Below, in pieces: positions 25,078-33,670 of a stretch of 36,850 nucleotides of DNA. The position numbers and the translations under genes are program-made. Under the pieces are notes generated by a model. That model saw nothing but the letters and a program-made list of their open reading frames with translations, was not told the DNA's origin and made no database searches. This DNA comes from CAZEDK01 sp964511025. GTDB lineage: Bacteria; Patescibacteriota; Gracilibacteria; UBA1369; GWF2-33-10. How positions within the stretch are numbered: position 1 is the first letter of the stretch; the number at the start of each line of letters is the position of its first letter. Location of the stretch: positions 1 to 36,850 of the forward strand of contig CAZEDK010000013.1 of the NCBI GenBank assembly GCA_964511025.1. The letters are read 5' to 3'.

Positions 25078-26511
25078 ATGACTGCTATAATTATTAAAAA
25101 ACTCTCTTTACGCTTACTAATCGGTTCTTTGATAGCTGTTTTAGCTTTTATCGGGTTAATTCGGCCGAATTTTGCATCTCAGACGCAAGCTAGAACTAGC
25201 TTGCAAGACAAGATAAATGTTTTGACTACACAGTATCGAAGTAATATTTATGTAGATTGGTCCAATGACAGCGATTCTTCTCAAATCAATAGCGGAGATG
25301 GCACCGCGGCTAATCCTTATCGCAGCGTAACGAGCGCTTTGAATGAAGTGTCAAATTTGAGACAACAGAACGTTTACAAAATCGTAAATATCAACATCAA
25401 AGGTTATTGTGAGGAATTCGATAACTGGATTTGCCATTTTGATCTGACAAGGAATCATAGCAATCTAACATTAAGGCGTTGGGATGAGGGAGATGGAATC
25501 GAGCCAACGGCAGTTCTCGCGGCGTTACCGATCAGCCTTAATCAAACAAGCAGTATCCAGATTAGCAATCTAACATTAATGACAGACAATAATAGCAATC
25601 AAAAAATGTTGATTTATATTGCAAATTCTAATGATATCGATATTTACGCCAATCATATTCATTTTACCGGCATGCGTGCAGCCATATATGCCGCGGATAG
25701 TTATAATGTCAACGTTCAATCAAATGTATTTTCAGGGTCTGGCACTTCTATTGATTTTGACACAGTAAATAAAAAAAGCATTATTAGCAAAAATGTTTTT
25801 GATAATTCATTTTTTGGAATCGCCATCTATAATTGCAATGGAGATATAGAAATTACAAATAATAACTTCAAAACCACTAATGCTGCTGTTAGCTTGATTG
25901 ATTCCAAGATTGATAGAATTCGTTATAATTTGTTTACAGACGCATATAACCATATTTATATTCGTAACAGCCTAATTTATCAAGATTTTTCAAATAATAT
26001 TATGAGTCAAATGGATTATATGTTTTTTGACAATGCTCAATTAAGTTTTTTCAATAATACAATTTATTATTATCCAAATCAGGATATTGGAGCTTTTGTG
26101 AATATCGATATGAATTTTGATTCTATGGGATTGACAACTGATATGGATTTTTATGATAATATTTTTACCAGCACTAACGGGACTGTTTCCGTGATAGCTA
26201 TTGAAGGTTCTGAGGAATCATTTCTGAACTTCGATTATAATTTATTTTATAATCAGGACGGTTCATCTGTACATTTTAGAGAAGATGGAAAAATTATATC
26301 ATTAGCTGATTGGATTTATTATGCTAACGATACGCATTCTGTTTTCCAAAATCCACTTTTTGTAAATTGGGAAGAAGAAAATTACGAATTGCAAAGTGGC
26401 TCTCCAGCTATCAATGCCGGCATTAATATACTTGATTCAGAAACTGATTACGCAGGCAATACTCGTATTCAAGATGGCGTAATGGATATAGGAGCTTTGG
26501 AATATCAATAG
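25078..26511 (+). CDS. Secreted right-handed beta-helix protein (choice-of-anchor Q type end)
   Basis: A 477-aa exported protein with an N-terminal hydrophobic segment (residues 8-32). IYVDWSNDSD followed by GDGTAANPYRSVTSAL is the usual start of a pectate-lyase-like right-handed beta-helix. The middle (about 160-400) is built of 20-25-residue rungs rich in Asn and Ile/Val (NVFDNSFFGIAIYNCNGDIE, NNNFKTTNAAVSLIDSKID). The end, GSPAINAGINILDSETDYAG followed by DIGALEY, is the terminal motif of beta-helix proteins of the choice-of-anchor Q kind. No catalytic residues are evident, so a carbohydrate-binding or structural surface role is as likely as a lyase. Confidence 0.82.
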   Translation: MTAIIIKKLSLRLLIGSLIAVLAFIGLIRPNFASQTQARTSLQDKINVLTTQYRSNIYVDWSNDSDSSQINSGDGTAANPYRSVTSALNEVSNLRQQNVYKIVNINIKGYCEEFDNWICHFDLTRNHSNLTLRRWDEGDGIEPTAVLAALPISLNQTSSIQISNLTLMTDNNSNQKMLIYIANSNDIDIYANHIHFTGMRAAIYAADSYNVNVQSNVFSGSGTSIDFDTVNKKSIISKNVFDNSFFGIAIYNCNGDIEITNNNFKTTNAAVSLIDSKIDRIRYNLFTDAYNHIYIRNSLIYQDFSNNIMSQMDYMFFDNAQLSFFNNTIYYYPNQDIGAFVNIDMNFDSMGLTTDMDFYDNIFTSTNGTVSVIAIEGSEESFLNFDYNLFYNQDGSSVHFREDGKIISLADWIYYANDTHSVFQNPLFVNWEEENYELQSGSPAINAGINILDSETDYAGNTRIQDGVMDIGALEYQ

Positions 26512-26628
26512 TAAAGCTTGGTTTTAAAAAATTTGCCTTAGATGAAGCGTCATGCTATCCTGAGTAAGGTGTTTGAAAGAAATAGACGAAGGTATAAGTC
26601 CGGAGCTAATATAAAAACACCAAAATAA

Positions 26629-26670
26629 CCTTTCTTGTACTTTATAGGCAAGAAGGGATCTTTTTTCTTT
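26629..26670 (+). terminator. Terminator-like hairpin directly ahead of the efflux-pump gene
   Basis: A 9-pair stem (CCTTTCTTG with CAAGAAGGG) and 11-base loop are followed by a T-rich run that stops 1 bp before the ATG at 26672. It may end transcription from the beta-helix gene, or act as an attenuator for the pump. Confidence 0.6.
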
Positions 26671-26671
26671 C

Positions 26672-28171
26672 ATGACATCTAGAAATATAAAAATGGAAAG
26701 CCTTATTAATATATCAGCACAACAAAAAATCACAGTTATGATGACTGTTTTACTAGCAATGTTTCTATCAGCTCTTGATCAAACAATAGTTTCAACTGCA
26801 GTTCCAAGCATAGCCAAAGATTTCAATGCATTCTCTCATTTAAGTTGGGTTTTTACAGCTTACATGCTTACTTCGACTATCACTGTCCCAATATATGGGA
26901 AATTATCTGACCTATATGGAAGGAAAACTTTCTATATGTTTGGAATTATATTGTTTTTAATAGGTTCAGCATTGTGTGGACTTGCAGAAAACATGTCTCA
27001 ATTAATTATATTTAGAGCGCTGCAAGGAATAGGAGGCGGCGCCATTATGACAAATTCTTTTGCAATTATTGGAGATCTGTTTGATCCAAGACAAAGAAGT
27101 AAATGGCAGGGAGTAATGGGTGGAGTATTCGCACTTTCATCAATTATCGGACCATTAATTGGTGGATTTTTTACAGATCAATTAAGCTGGAGATGGTGCT
27201 TCTATATCAATATGCCGCTTGGGCTACTTGCTTTAATCAATATTTTTTTTAAACTGCCAAAAACCAAATCCTATATAAAAGATAAATCAATCGATTATTT
27301 TGGAGCCTTGTTTCTCACGCTTGCTTTGACTTCATTACTACTGGCACTAGTATCAGGAGGGACAAGCTTTGCATGGAATTCTTATGAAATTTTATTACTT
27401 TTTGGATTTTTCTTAATAACATCAGCACTTTTTATATTCAAAGAAAAAAATGCTAAAAATCCAATCATTTCATTAAATTTATTTAAAAATTCTATCTTTA
27501 GTCTTTCTGTATTAATTTCATTTTTTACTGCAATAGGAATGTTTGGTGTAGTCTCTTATATCCCACTTTTTGCACAAAAAGTCATAGGCATTAGCGCAAC
27601 ATCTTCTGGAACTATACTTAGTCCGTTAATGTTTAGCATGGTATTTTCAAATGTACTAAGCGGACAAATTGTAGCAAAAACAGGCAAATACAAAGCAATA
27701 GCAATTTTTGGACTTTTCATTTCATTCATGGCAATGATGGCACTTTCAAAAATGAATGCTACAACTACACAATTCGATCTACTAAAAAGAATGATTTTTA
27801 TTGGCTTAGGTCTTGGCATGAACATGCCAATATTTAATATAGTAATTCAAAATGCCTTTCATCATTCAAAAATTGGCATAGTCACCGCTGCAACACAATT
27901 ATTCAGAAGTGTAGGCGGCACAGTTGGAGTTGCAATAATGGGTGGCATCATAAATGCATATATCTCAAAAGATCCAAACAGTTTAGCAAATGCTATAAGT
28001 GCAATATTTTTCGTTGCAATGTTATTTATGTTTGGAGCATTAATTCTCTCTATTTTTCTCAAAGAAATACCACTCAAACAAAGCGAAGACAGAAACGCAC
28101 TTGAACAGGCAGGCATCGAATTAGCAGTAGAAGAGGGTCAATTTAGCGCAAGAAATGAACCTAAGCTATAA
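26672..28171 (+). CDS. MFS drug:H+ antiporter, DHA2 (EmrB/QacA) family
   Basis: A 499-aa membrane protein with 14 predicted membrane segments, as usual for DHA2 transporters. Diagnostic motifs: LDQTIVSTAVPSIAKDF in TM1 (motif D1), GKLSDLYGRKTFY (motif A), and SSIIGPLIGGFFTDQLSWRW in TM5 (motif C, the antiporter signature). Such pumps export toxic or antibiotic molecules at the expense of the proton gradient. ATG 26672 sits right after the T-run of a terminator-like hairpin; ATG 26693 (MESLINISAQQK) is an alternative start. The last 11 bp overlap the convergent MFS gene. Substrate unknown. Confidence 0.93.
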   Translation: MTSRNIKMESLINISAQQKITVMMTVLLAMFLSALDQTIVSTAVPSIAKDFNAFSHLSWVFTAYMLTSTITVPIYGKLSDLYGRKTFYMFGIILFLIGSALCGLAENMSQLIIFRALQGIGGGAIMTNSFAIIGDLFDPRQRSKWQGVMGGVFALSSIIGPLIGGFFTDQLSWRWCFYINMPLGLLALINIFFKLPKTKSYIKDKSIDYFGALFLTLALTSLLLALVSGGTSFAWNSYEILLLFGFFLITSALFIFKEKNAKNPIISLNLFKNSIFSLSVLISFFTAIGMFGVVSYIPLFAQKVIGISATSSGTILSPLMFSMVFSNVLSGQIVAKTGKYKAIAIFGLFISFMAMMALSKMNATTTQFDLLKRMIFIGLGLGMNMPIFNIVIQNAFHHSKIGIVTAATQLFRSVGGTVGVAIMGGIINAYISKDPNSLANAISAIFFVAMLFMFGALILSIFLKEIPLKQSEDRNALEQAGIELAVEEGQFSARNEPKL

Positions 28172-29342
28172 TCGAATCTGACTCTAGAGTTTTGAAATAG
28201 ATCAACACGATTGGAATCGTAAGAAGAAATAAATACCAAAGACTCTCAAGATCAGTAAAAACTAAACAAAAAAGTGCCAAAAACAATCCGCTCACAAATC
28301 TCCCTAACGCATAATTAATTTCTCTGTGTATGGTAAAAAATATCGTATTTGTGTTTTTGCTATATCCGTAACGATACGCTTCAAAAGTTGACTGCAAGGC
28401 TGATTCGGAAAACGTATAGAACGATTGAACTAAATATACAAAATATAAAGGATTAAAAAACAACAATAAAAATCGCGCCAAACTAGCTAAAATATTTGAA
28501 AAAATAGAAATTCTAAGTAATATTTTACGATATTTGCGATCAAAGAAATGACCGACTGCTAACATAATCAGCGCAGAAGCTCCGTAGCTAATTGTCATAA
28601 GCGAACTTAATTCGAAATAATTATTTTGACTAATAAATAAAAAAAACAAAAGTGGCCATAGTAAATACGAAACAATCCCATTCATCCCATCGGCTATATA
28701 TGCAGATTTTGTCGTTTTAAAAGCATCATGCGTTGCTAAAACCGCTTTGAATTCCAAAAAATCAAATTTTCTTTCAAATTTTGTTTGCATCAACAGAACA
28801 GGAATCAACGAAAGGAACATAAGAATTCCACCGGAAACAAAAACCACATTAAATCCTGCAAAAACAAATAGGAAACCTCCTACAATAGGACCTATCGTTC
28901 TAGCAATCATAATCGTTGCATTCAACACAGCAGTCTGAATCCCAATACTTTTATGAGAAATAATTTCTGAAAAATACAAATAGCGCGCCGGAAAATAGAA
29001 TAGAGACTGAAAAGTCAAAAGAAAAAACGCAAGAATCCACCAAGAATTTCCTATTTGAATCAAAGGAATAACAGCGCCCAATAAAATATAGAAACAAAGT
29101 CCGATCATCAACATTTTCTTAATACTGGTCTTAAGAAAACTTTGAACAAAAAATCTAGTTAAAAAATATCCAGGCAATGCTGTAAAAGCATAGAATGCAA
29201 ATATAAAACTCAAAGAAAACCCTCTCTCCCAAAAAAGAATCGGCAAAGAAAGTAAAAAAATAATTTCCGCAAACGCAAAAAGCCCAGCATGCATATAAAA
29301 AAGAACTGCTTCCGACAAAAATTGACCTTCTATTTTTTTCAT
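28161..29342 (-). CDS. MFS transporter, 12 membrane segments
   Basis: A 393-aa membrane protein with about 12 hydrophobic segments. The MFS pattern is visible in ARTIGPIVGGFLFVFAGFNV (segment 5) and the cytoplasmic loop GHFFDRKYRKILL (motif A-like, second half). It is not close to any transporter whose substrate I can name. It follows the unknown 207-aa gene by 6 bp on the same strand, so the two likely form an operon. Only general transport can be claimed. Confidence 0.8.
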   Translation of the reverse strand: MKKIEGQFLSEAVLFYMHAGLFAFAEIIFLLSLPILFWERGFSLSFIFAFYAFTALPGYFLTRFFVQSFLKTSIKKMLMIGLCFYILLGAVIPLIQIGNSWWILAFFLLTFQSLFYFPARYLYFSEIISHKSIGIQTAVLNATIMIARTIGPIVGGFLFVFAGFNVVFVSGGILMFLSLIPVLLMQTKFERKFDFLEFKAVLATHDAFKTTKSAYIADGMNGIVSYLLWPLLFFLFISQNNYFELSSLMTISYGASALIMLAVGHFFDRKYRKILLRISIFSNILASLARFLLLFFNPLYFVYLVQSFYTFSESALQSTFEAYRYGYSKNTNTIFFTIHREINYALGRFVSGLFLALFCLVFTDLESLWYLFLLTIPIVLIYFKTLESDSIIA

Positions 29343-29348
29343 ATAAAA

Positions 29349-29972
29349 CTATACAGCTCGCAAAAGCAATTTTAATTTAAGTAAAAATCTTTCATAGAAA
29401 CGTGAACTTCTTATTTTACATTTACTTTTATCACGAAACGCCCAAACTTTGAAAATTTTCTTAGACTTGTGTCCATCACTATCAGACACCATAACTTCTA
29501 CAAAATAAATACCATACGGAAATGCACGTCTTTTCCTTACATGAACAGGCTCACTAAGGGTTTGATCTAATTCAACTTCAGGTAATTGCTCATCCGGAAT
29601 ATTTTCTTTATGGAGAATAACGTTCGGATCAACTGTCTTCATAGGCAACTTGGAATGCATCAAACCAACAAGTTCAGAATTTCCGGCAAAAATATCAGGT
29701 TTAAAATATTGATTGATAACACTTTCTCTATTTTCCATCTGTAACGGTTCATTTATCCACATCAAATTAAGCGGATCGAAATTTTTCACAAGTCTATAAT
29801 TAGCCCACCACAAATGATTAATGACACCTGTTACCTGACGATGTATAGCTCCTTTGGAAGAAATTTTTAGCCGGAACCAATATCGCGGAGGATTATATTC
29901 GTCAGTAATTTTATCAATTACACGGCTACCTATTTTGAGATAATAAGGATTACAGGAAATATGTAAAGACAT
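29349..29972 (-). CDS. Protein of unknown function
   Basis: A 207-aa protein that I do not recognise. No signal peptide or membrane segment. The N-terminal half is rich in aromatic residues (NPPRYWFRLKIS, INHLWWANYRLVKNFDP); the middle has an acidic stretch (PDEQLPEVELD); the region YGIYFVEVMVSDSDGHKSKK resembles a beta-sandwich strand pair; the tail is basic (RSSRFYERFLLKLKLLLRAV). First gene of a likely two-gene operon with an MFS transporter. The tail could touch nucleic acid or membrane. Confidence 0.65.
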   Translation of the reverse strand: MSLHISCNPYYLKIGSRVIDKITDEYNPPRYWFRLKISSKGAIHRQVTGVINHLWWANYRLVKNFDPLNLMWINEPLQMENRESVINQYFKPDIFAGNSELVGLMHSKLPMKTVDPNVILHKENIPDEQLPEVELDQTLSEPVHVRKRRAFPYGIYFVEVMVSDSDGHKSKKIFKVWAFRDKSKCKIRSSRFYERFLLKLKLLLRAV

Positions 29973-30029
29973 GGATTAAATTAAACTAAATCTATTATAA
30001 AGATAAAACGGATTTTTGGGAAGCTATAC

Positions 30030-30058
30030 TACAACAAAGCAAAAAAACATGCTATAAT
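30030..30058 (+). promoter_or_regulatory. Extended -10 promoter of ldh
   Basis: TGCTATAAT (box TATAAT at 30053-30058) lies 28 bp ahead of the ATG; TACAAC about 17 bp upstream is a weak -35. The TG extension would compensate for it. Confidence 0.6.
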
Positions 30059-30086
30059 TTGAAGAAGGAACTTTTATTCTAAAATC

Positions 30087-31013
30087 ATGCATCAATCAAA
30101 ACTTGCAATTATAGGGGCAGGACGAGTCGGTACAAGCTTTGCTTATGCTGCTATAATAAAAAAAATAGTATCTGAGATAGTGCTTATTGATGAATTTAAA
30201 GAAAAAGCAAAAGGTGAAGCAATGGACTTAAATCATGGTATAGCCTACAGCGAAACTATAAGAGTCTATGACGGTACATACAAAGACTTAAAGAATGCTG
30301 ACTATATAGTCATTACAGCCGGAGCAAGTCAAAAACCTGGGGAAACAAGAATAGATTTAGCAAAAAAAAATATCGAAATTCTTAAACAAATCATTCCAAA
30401 TATTCTTAAATACAACAGAACTGCAAAAATAATACTTGTAAGTAATCCTGTAGATATTCTTACATACGCAACTTATAAAATCTCCGGATTACCTAACAAT
30501 CAAATATTTGGTTCAGGAACAAGTCTTGACACATCTAGATTTCGATTTTTGCTAGGACGATATTTTGGAGTGAGTCCAGATAGCGTAGATGCTTACATTA
30601 TCGGAGAACATGGAGATAGCGAAGTAGCTGTTTATTCAAATGCAGATATAGCAGGCATAAAATTAAAAGATTTTAAAAATTTTTCAAAAGAAAAAATGCA
30701 AGAAATATATGAAAAAACAAAAAATGCAGCTTACGAGGTAATTAAATACAAGGGCTCAACCCATTATGCAATTGGTTTAGTAATGACAGAAATCATTGAA
30801 GCAATGATTCATAACCAAAATAAGGTATTACCAATATCATCAATCTTAAATGGAGAATTCGGTATAAAAAATGTAGCTTTGAGTTTGCCATGCGTAATTG
30901 GAGCAAATGGTGTTCATAAAGTATTGGAAATTTCTCTAGATAAAAAAGAATTGGAATGTCTGAAAAAATCAGCTGAGAAATTAAAAAAAATAATTAAGGA
31001 ACTGGGAATATAG
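30087..31013 (+). CDS. ldh: L-lactate dehydrogenase
   Basis: Reduces pyruvate to L-lactate with NADH, the redox-balancing end step of glycolysis in a fermentative cell. The 308-aa protein has the NAD-binding GAGRVGTSFAYAAI near the start, VLIDEF with the ribose-binding Asp, and the substrate loop GASQKPGETR: Gln at position 82 marks lactate rather than malate dehydrogenase, and R88 binds substrate. The proton relay is IIGEHGDSE (H175); the GSGTSLDTSRFR segment carries the second substrate Arg. It has its own promoter and abuts the convergent abiEii stop with no gap. The lactate/malate choice rests on one residue, so it is likely but not proved. Confidence 0.92.
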   Translation: MHQSKLAIIGAGRVGTSFAYAAIIKKIVSEIVLIDEFKEKAKGEAMDLNHGIAYSETIRVYDGTYKDLKNADYIVITAGASQKPGETRIDLAKKNIEILKQIIPNILKYNRTAKIILVSNPVDILTYATYKISGLPNNQIFGSGTSLDTSRFRFLLGRYFGVSPDSVDAYIIGEHGDSEVAVYSNADIAGIKLKDFKNFSKEKMQEIYEKTKNAAYEVIKYKGSTHYAIGLVMTEIIEAMIHNQNKVLPISSILNGEFGIKNVALSLPCVIGANGVHKVLEISLDKKELECLKKSAEKLKKIIKELGI

Positions 31014-32279
31014 TCATAACACTAAATCTTCAAGCGTGGCCTGTTGGAAAGCGTTCAAAGATAGACTATTTGATGTGATAAGTTGCGATTCCCATCTAGA
31101 AAAATAAATATCATTTTGATGTGCGGATAAATATTGTCGAATTTTTTCATAAAAAAATATAGCATATTTATTTAAAAATTGTTTCCTATCATCAAGAGGA
31201 CTACCAGAATGATGAGTTATACGAAAACAAATTAAATCAATTATTCCAATATTATCTAAATTAATATCTGATATGTTGGTATACATAAAAAATTCTTCAG
31301 TTATTTTGAATTTGAATTGCACTATCTGTCGCTTACTAGTTAAAAAATTAAAAATAAAAGTATAGATATCTTTACTCATATCTTCCTCAACAGAAATATT
31401 ATCTAGCTTGAAGTCTTTTTTACACACATAAAAAGTACTACGTAAGCGCTCAAAAGTATCTCGAAAACTTGCAATCCAATTATCAACATAATTTAAATTC
31501 TCAAGAAGATTTAATAAGTCTGCTTTTATTCCTTCCAAATTCATTTTCGAAATACTAATCGCAATTTTATTAAACACCTCTTGAATTGAACCATCAATAC
31601 CATCAGCTTTCAAAGCGTTCTCGTTAGGTAAAATCCCCTTCTGCATGTACCAAAGCAAATCATAAAAATCTCTACCTTTATAATTTGCATCTCCTTTTTT
31701 ATAACCTCGATTGGGTCTTTGAATGATTGCAGCAATTTTAGTTGACATTAAAGTTGGCAAATCATAATGCTTTATTATCATATTCTTTCCATATTTTGAT
31801 AAAGGCGTTGAAATAATTTTCATATTTTTAAAATATTCTTTTGATAGACTTTTTATATCTACTCGAACTATCAAAATGTTAGTTTCACTTCTACTTGCAG
31901 ACAATCCAAGTTCAGATAAAATTTTCAATTTAACACTAATCATAAAAACGCCATGTCCAGTTTTGTCAACTTTAACATCAATGTCTTTTAATAACAGTTT
32001 ACTATGAAAATATTTTTTTAATTCATCCACAAATTCATTTAAATTAAAACCTTCTTCCGCTTCAAAATCCAAATCTTCTGACATTCTAGGAAGTTCATAA
32101 ATAATGCGAATGGAGCTCCCACCATAAAAATTCAAAAAATTAAATTTTGAATTATAAATAAAATCCAAAATAAAAATCTGCAAATACTCTTTTAGCTGCA
32201 CTCGTATAATTTCTAGAGATAATTTTTCTTTTTTCCCATCGTCAACAATATTTTTAAGTTCAAAAATAATATTGTTCAT
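31014..32279 (-). CDS. AbiEii-like nucleotidyltransferase toxin
   Basis: A 421-aa protein of the AbiEii/MNT superfamily. The nucleotidyltransferase motif is FYGGSSIRIIYELPR with SEDLDFE (residues 52-73, GS...DxD), and the downstream KGRDFYDLLWYMQKG (201-215) is the second family block. Related toxins transfer nucleotides to tRNA or other targets and cause abortive infection or plasmid stabilisation. The start overlaps the antitoxin stop by 4 bp. It is longer than many AbiEii proteins, with about 120 extra C-terminal residues. The active site looks intact, so this may be a working defence system. Confidence 0.85.
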   Translation of the reverse strand: MNNIIFELKNIVDDGKKEKLSLEIIRVQLKEYLQIFILDFIYNSKFNFLNFYGGSSIRIIYELPRMSEDLDFEAEEGFNLNEFVDELKKYFHSKLLLKDIDVKVDKTGHGVFMISVKLKILSELGLSASRSETNILIVRVDIKSLSKEYFKNMKIISTPLSKYGKNMIIKHYDLPTLMSTKIAAIIQRPNRGYKKGDANYKGRDFYDLLWYMQKGILPNENALKADGIDGSIQEVFNKIAISISKMNLEGIKADLLNLLENLNYVDNWIASFRDTFERLRSTFYVCKKDFKLDNISVEEDMSKDIYTFIFNFLTSKRQIVQFKFKITEEFFMYTNISDINLDNIGIIDLICFRITHHSGSPLDDRKQFLNKYAIFFYEKIRQYLSAHQNDIYFSRWESQLITSNSLSLNAFQQATLEDLVL

Positions 32280-32908
32280 ATAAATAAAATATTAGATAAA
32301 TTTTTAAACAAAGTACCACGACTTAAATCGCAATATTTTTCAAATTCTTTTTTATCTTCTTTAATGAAAGTAGATAAATCAAATCTTTCATGTCCCAACA
32401 AATCATCTGGCATATTTTTAACTTTTAAATATTTAAAATATAAAAAATCAAAAAGTGCTTTTGCTTTTGAAGCAACATGTACCCTTTCCATTCCATAAAA
32501 TTCGGCCTTATAACCAGTATACAAATCTTCACTAATAGAGTTATAAAGAAAATTTCCCATTTTATTCGTATACTTTCTTGAAGATTTCAAAGTAACTGAT
32601 GTAATTGGATGAGTTATGTCAGTCAAAATTTCATATCTTTGCAAAACATAAGCACCGGAAACATATGACGGGAAAAGCAAATTATTAGCAATAAACACTC
32701 GAAAATTTTCATCAAATTGATTTTTTTCAAAATATTCTCTACTCATATATAATCCTTTTCGTAACTGCAAAATTTTCCCAGACTTTATCCATCTCTGCGT
32801 TTTTTTATATACAGAAGTTAATTCAATATTAGGAGAAAAAGCTTCAAGTTTATTGATATCAAATAACGGCATTTTGTTTAACTCCAATAAGGAAATCGCC
32901 TTAGTCAT
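32276..32908 (-). CDS. AbiEi-like antitoxin/repressor
   Basis: A 210-aa winged-helix antitoxin. The N-terminal part (INKLEAFSP to WIKSGKILQLRKGLYMSREY) is the DNA-binding domain; the middle YVSGAYVLQRYEILTDITHP and the C-terminal part (KAKALFDFLYFKYLK) match AbiEi proteins. AbiEi represses its own operon by binding inverted repeats, which fits the TTCTAGAA repeats just upstream. Paired with the toxin by a 4-bp overlap. The first 102 residues recur in the chimera at 23892. Confidence 0.85.
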   Translation of the reverse strand: MTKAISLLELNKMPLFDINKLEAFSPNIELTSVYKKTQRWIKSGKILQLRKGLYMSREYFEKNQFDENFRVFIANNLLFPSYVSGAYVLQRYEILTDITHPITSVTLKSSRKYTNKMGNFLYNSISEDLYTGYKAEFYGMERVHVASKAKALFDFLYFKYLKVKNMPDDLLGHERFDLSTFIKEDKKEFEKYCDLSRGTLFKNLSNILFI

Positions 32909-32912
32909 AATT

Positions 32913-32951
32913 GTTCTAGAATTAGTACACTTTACGTCTTAATTCTAGAAC
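32913..32951 (-). promoter_or_regulatory. AbiEi operator: inverted TTCTAGAA boxes
   Basis: GTTCTAGAATT (32913-32923) and its perfect complement AATTCTAGAAC (32941-32951) are 17 bp apart, ending 4 bp before the antitoxin start codon. Each arm is itself a palindrome. A weaker third copy (AATTCTAAAAC) is at 33008-33018. Confidence 0.65.
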
Positions 32952-32974
32952 ACTTTTTTCAAAAAATCAAGCAA

Positions 32975-33022
32975 AAAGCATTTTGAAATTCATACATTTT
33001 CTGTATAAATTCTAAAACACTT
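32975..33022 (-). pseudogene. Promoter and start-codon remnant of a lost abiEi copy
   Basis: This stretch matches the promoter-plus-ATG block of the chimera (24496-24550) at about nine in ten positions but is followed by a stop after four codons and then by the promoter of the intact antitoxin. It is best read as what is left of a deleted tandem copy. Confidence 0.5.
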
Positions 33023-33028
33023 TATTCT

Positions 33029-33652
33029 TCATTTTTCATTCTTTCCGCTCCTCTTTTCCAACACTTCCACAATCTCTTCAAAATCCACACCCTTCTTAAT
33101 CAAACAAACCATTAAATGATATAAAAGGTCGGCACTTTCCTCTGCTAAACGTTCTTTAGTTTCAAATTTTGCAGCCTTAATAACTTCTAACGATTCTTCT
33201 TCAATTTTTTCACAAATTTTATTCAGTCCATCTTCAAAAAGCGAAGTGGTATAAGAACCTTCAGGCATTTTTTCTTTTCGCTCCTTTATCAATTCAAATA
33301 ATTCGTTCAAAAAATCTAAATCTACTTTTTCCTTTTTCCTTTTTCCTTTTTCCTGCTTTCCAAAACAACTCCTCTTCCCCGTATGACAAGTTGGCCCCTC
33401 GGGCTTAGCTTGAATTAAAATCGTATCTTCATCACAATCTATTTGAAAGCTAATTAAATTTAAAAAATTCCCAGAATTTTCTCCTTTTGTCCAAAGTCTA
33501 TTCTTGCTTCGAGAAAAAAATGTTACTCGTTTTTCCATCAAAGTTTTTTCAAAAGCTTCTTTGTTCATATATCCCAACATCAAGATTTCTTTTGTTTCAA
33601 AATCCTGAATAATTGCTGGTAAAAGTTCTGATTTTTGAAAATTAGGATTCAT
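33029..33652 (-). CDS. hisIE: HisIE: phosphoribosyl-AMP cyclohydrolase / phosphoribosyl-ATP pyrophosphatase
   Basis: Catalyses the second and third steps of histidine biosynthesis. The HisI half (1-100) has FFSRSKNRLWTKGENSGN, the metal-binding DCDEDTILI and GPTCHTGKRSCF. The HisE half (about 112-207) has the MazG-like EIEESLEVIKAAKFE-type Glu cluster and LAEESADLLYHLMV. The linker is unusual: a lysine/glutamate run (KQEKGKRKKEK) coded by four copies of a 7-bp unit. No other his gene is visible nearby, which is notable if the organism has a reduced genome. It follows a Bro-N gene by 18 bp. Identity is firm; the pathway context is unknown. Confidence 0.95.
   Translation of the reverse strand: MNPNFQKSELLPAIIQDFETKEILMLGYMNKEAFEKTLMEKRVTFFSRSKNRLWTKGENSGNFLNLISFQIDCDEDTILIQAKPEGPTCHTGKRSCFGKQEKGKRKKEKVDLDFLNELFELIKERKEKMPEGSYTTSLFEDGLNKICEKIEEESLEVIKAAKFETKERLAEESADLLYHLMVCLIKKGVDFEEIVEVLEKRSGKNEK
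33325..33352. repeat. Heptanucleotide repeat (CTTTTTC x4) inside hisIE
   Basis: Four tandem copies of CTTTTTC (plus strand) lie in the linker between the HisI and HisE domains. The unit length is not a multiple of three, so gain or loss of one copy would shift the HisE frame. Confidence 0.8.
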
Positions 33653-33670
33653 TTTTAAAAATTAAGTTTT

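Noticed and set aside
26532..26600. Segment with CTATCCTGAGTAAGG...GACGAAGG, similar to dispersed repeats in many genomes
   Set aside because: Only one copy is present in the window and no inverted ends are clear, so I cannot support a repeat call.
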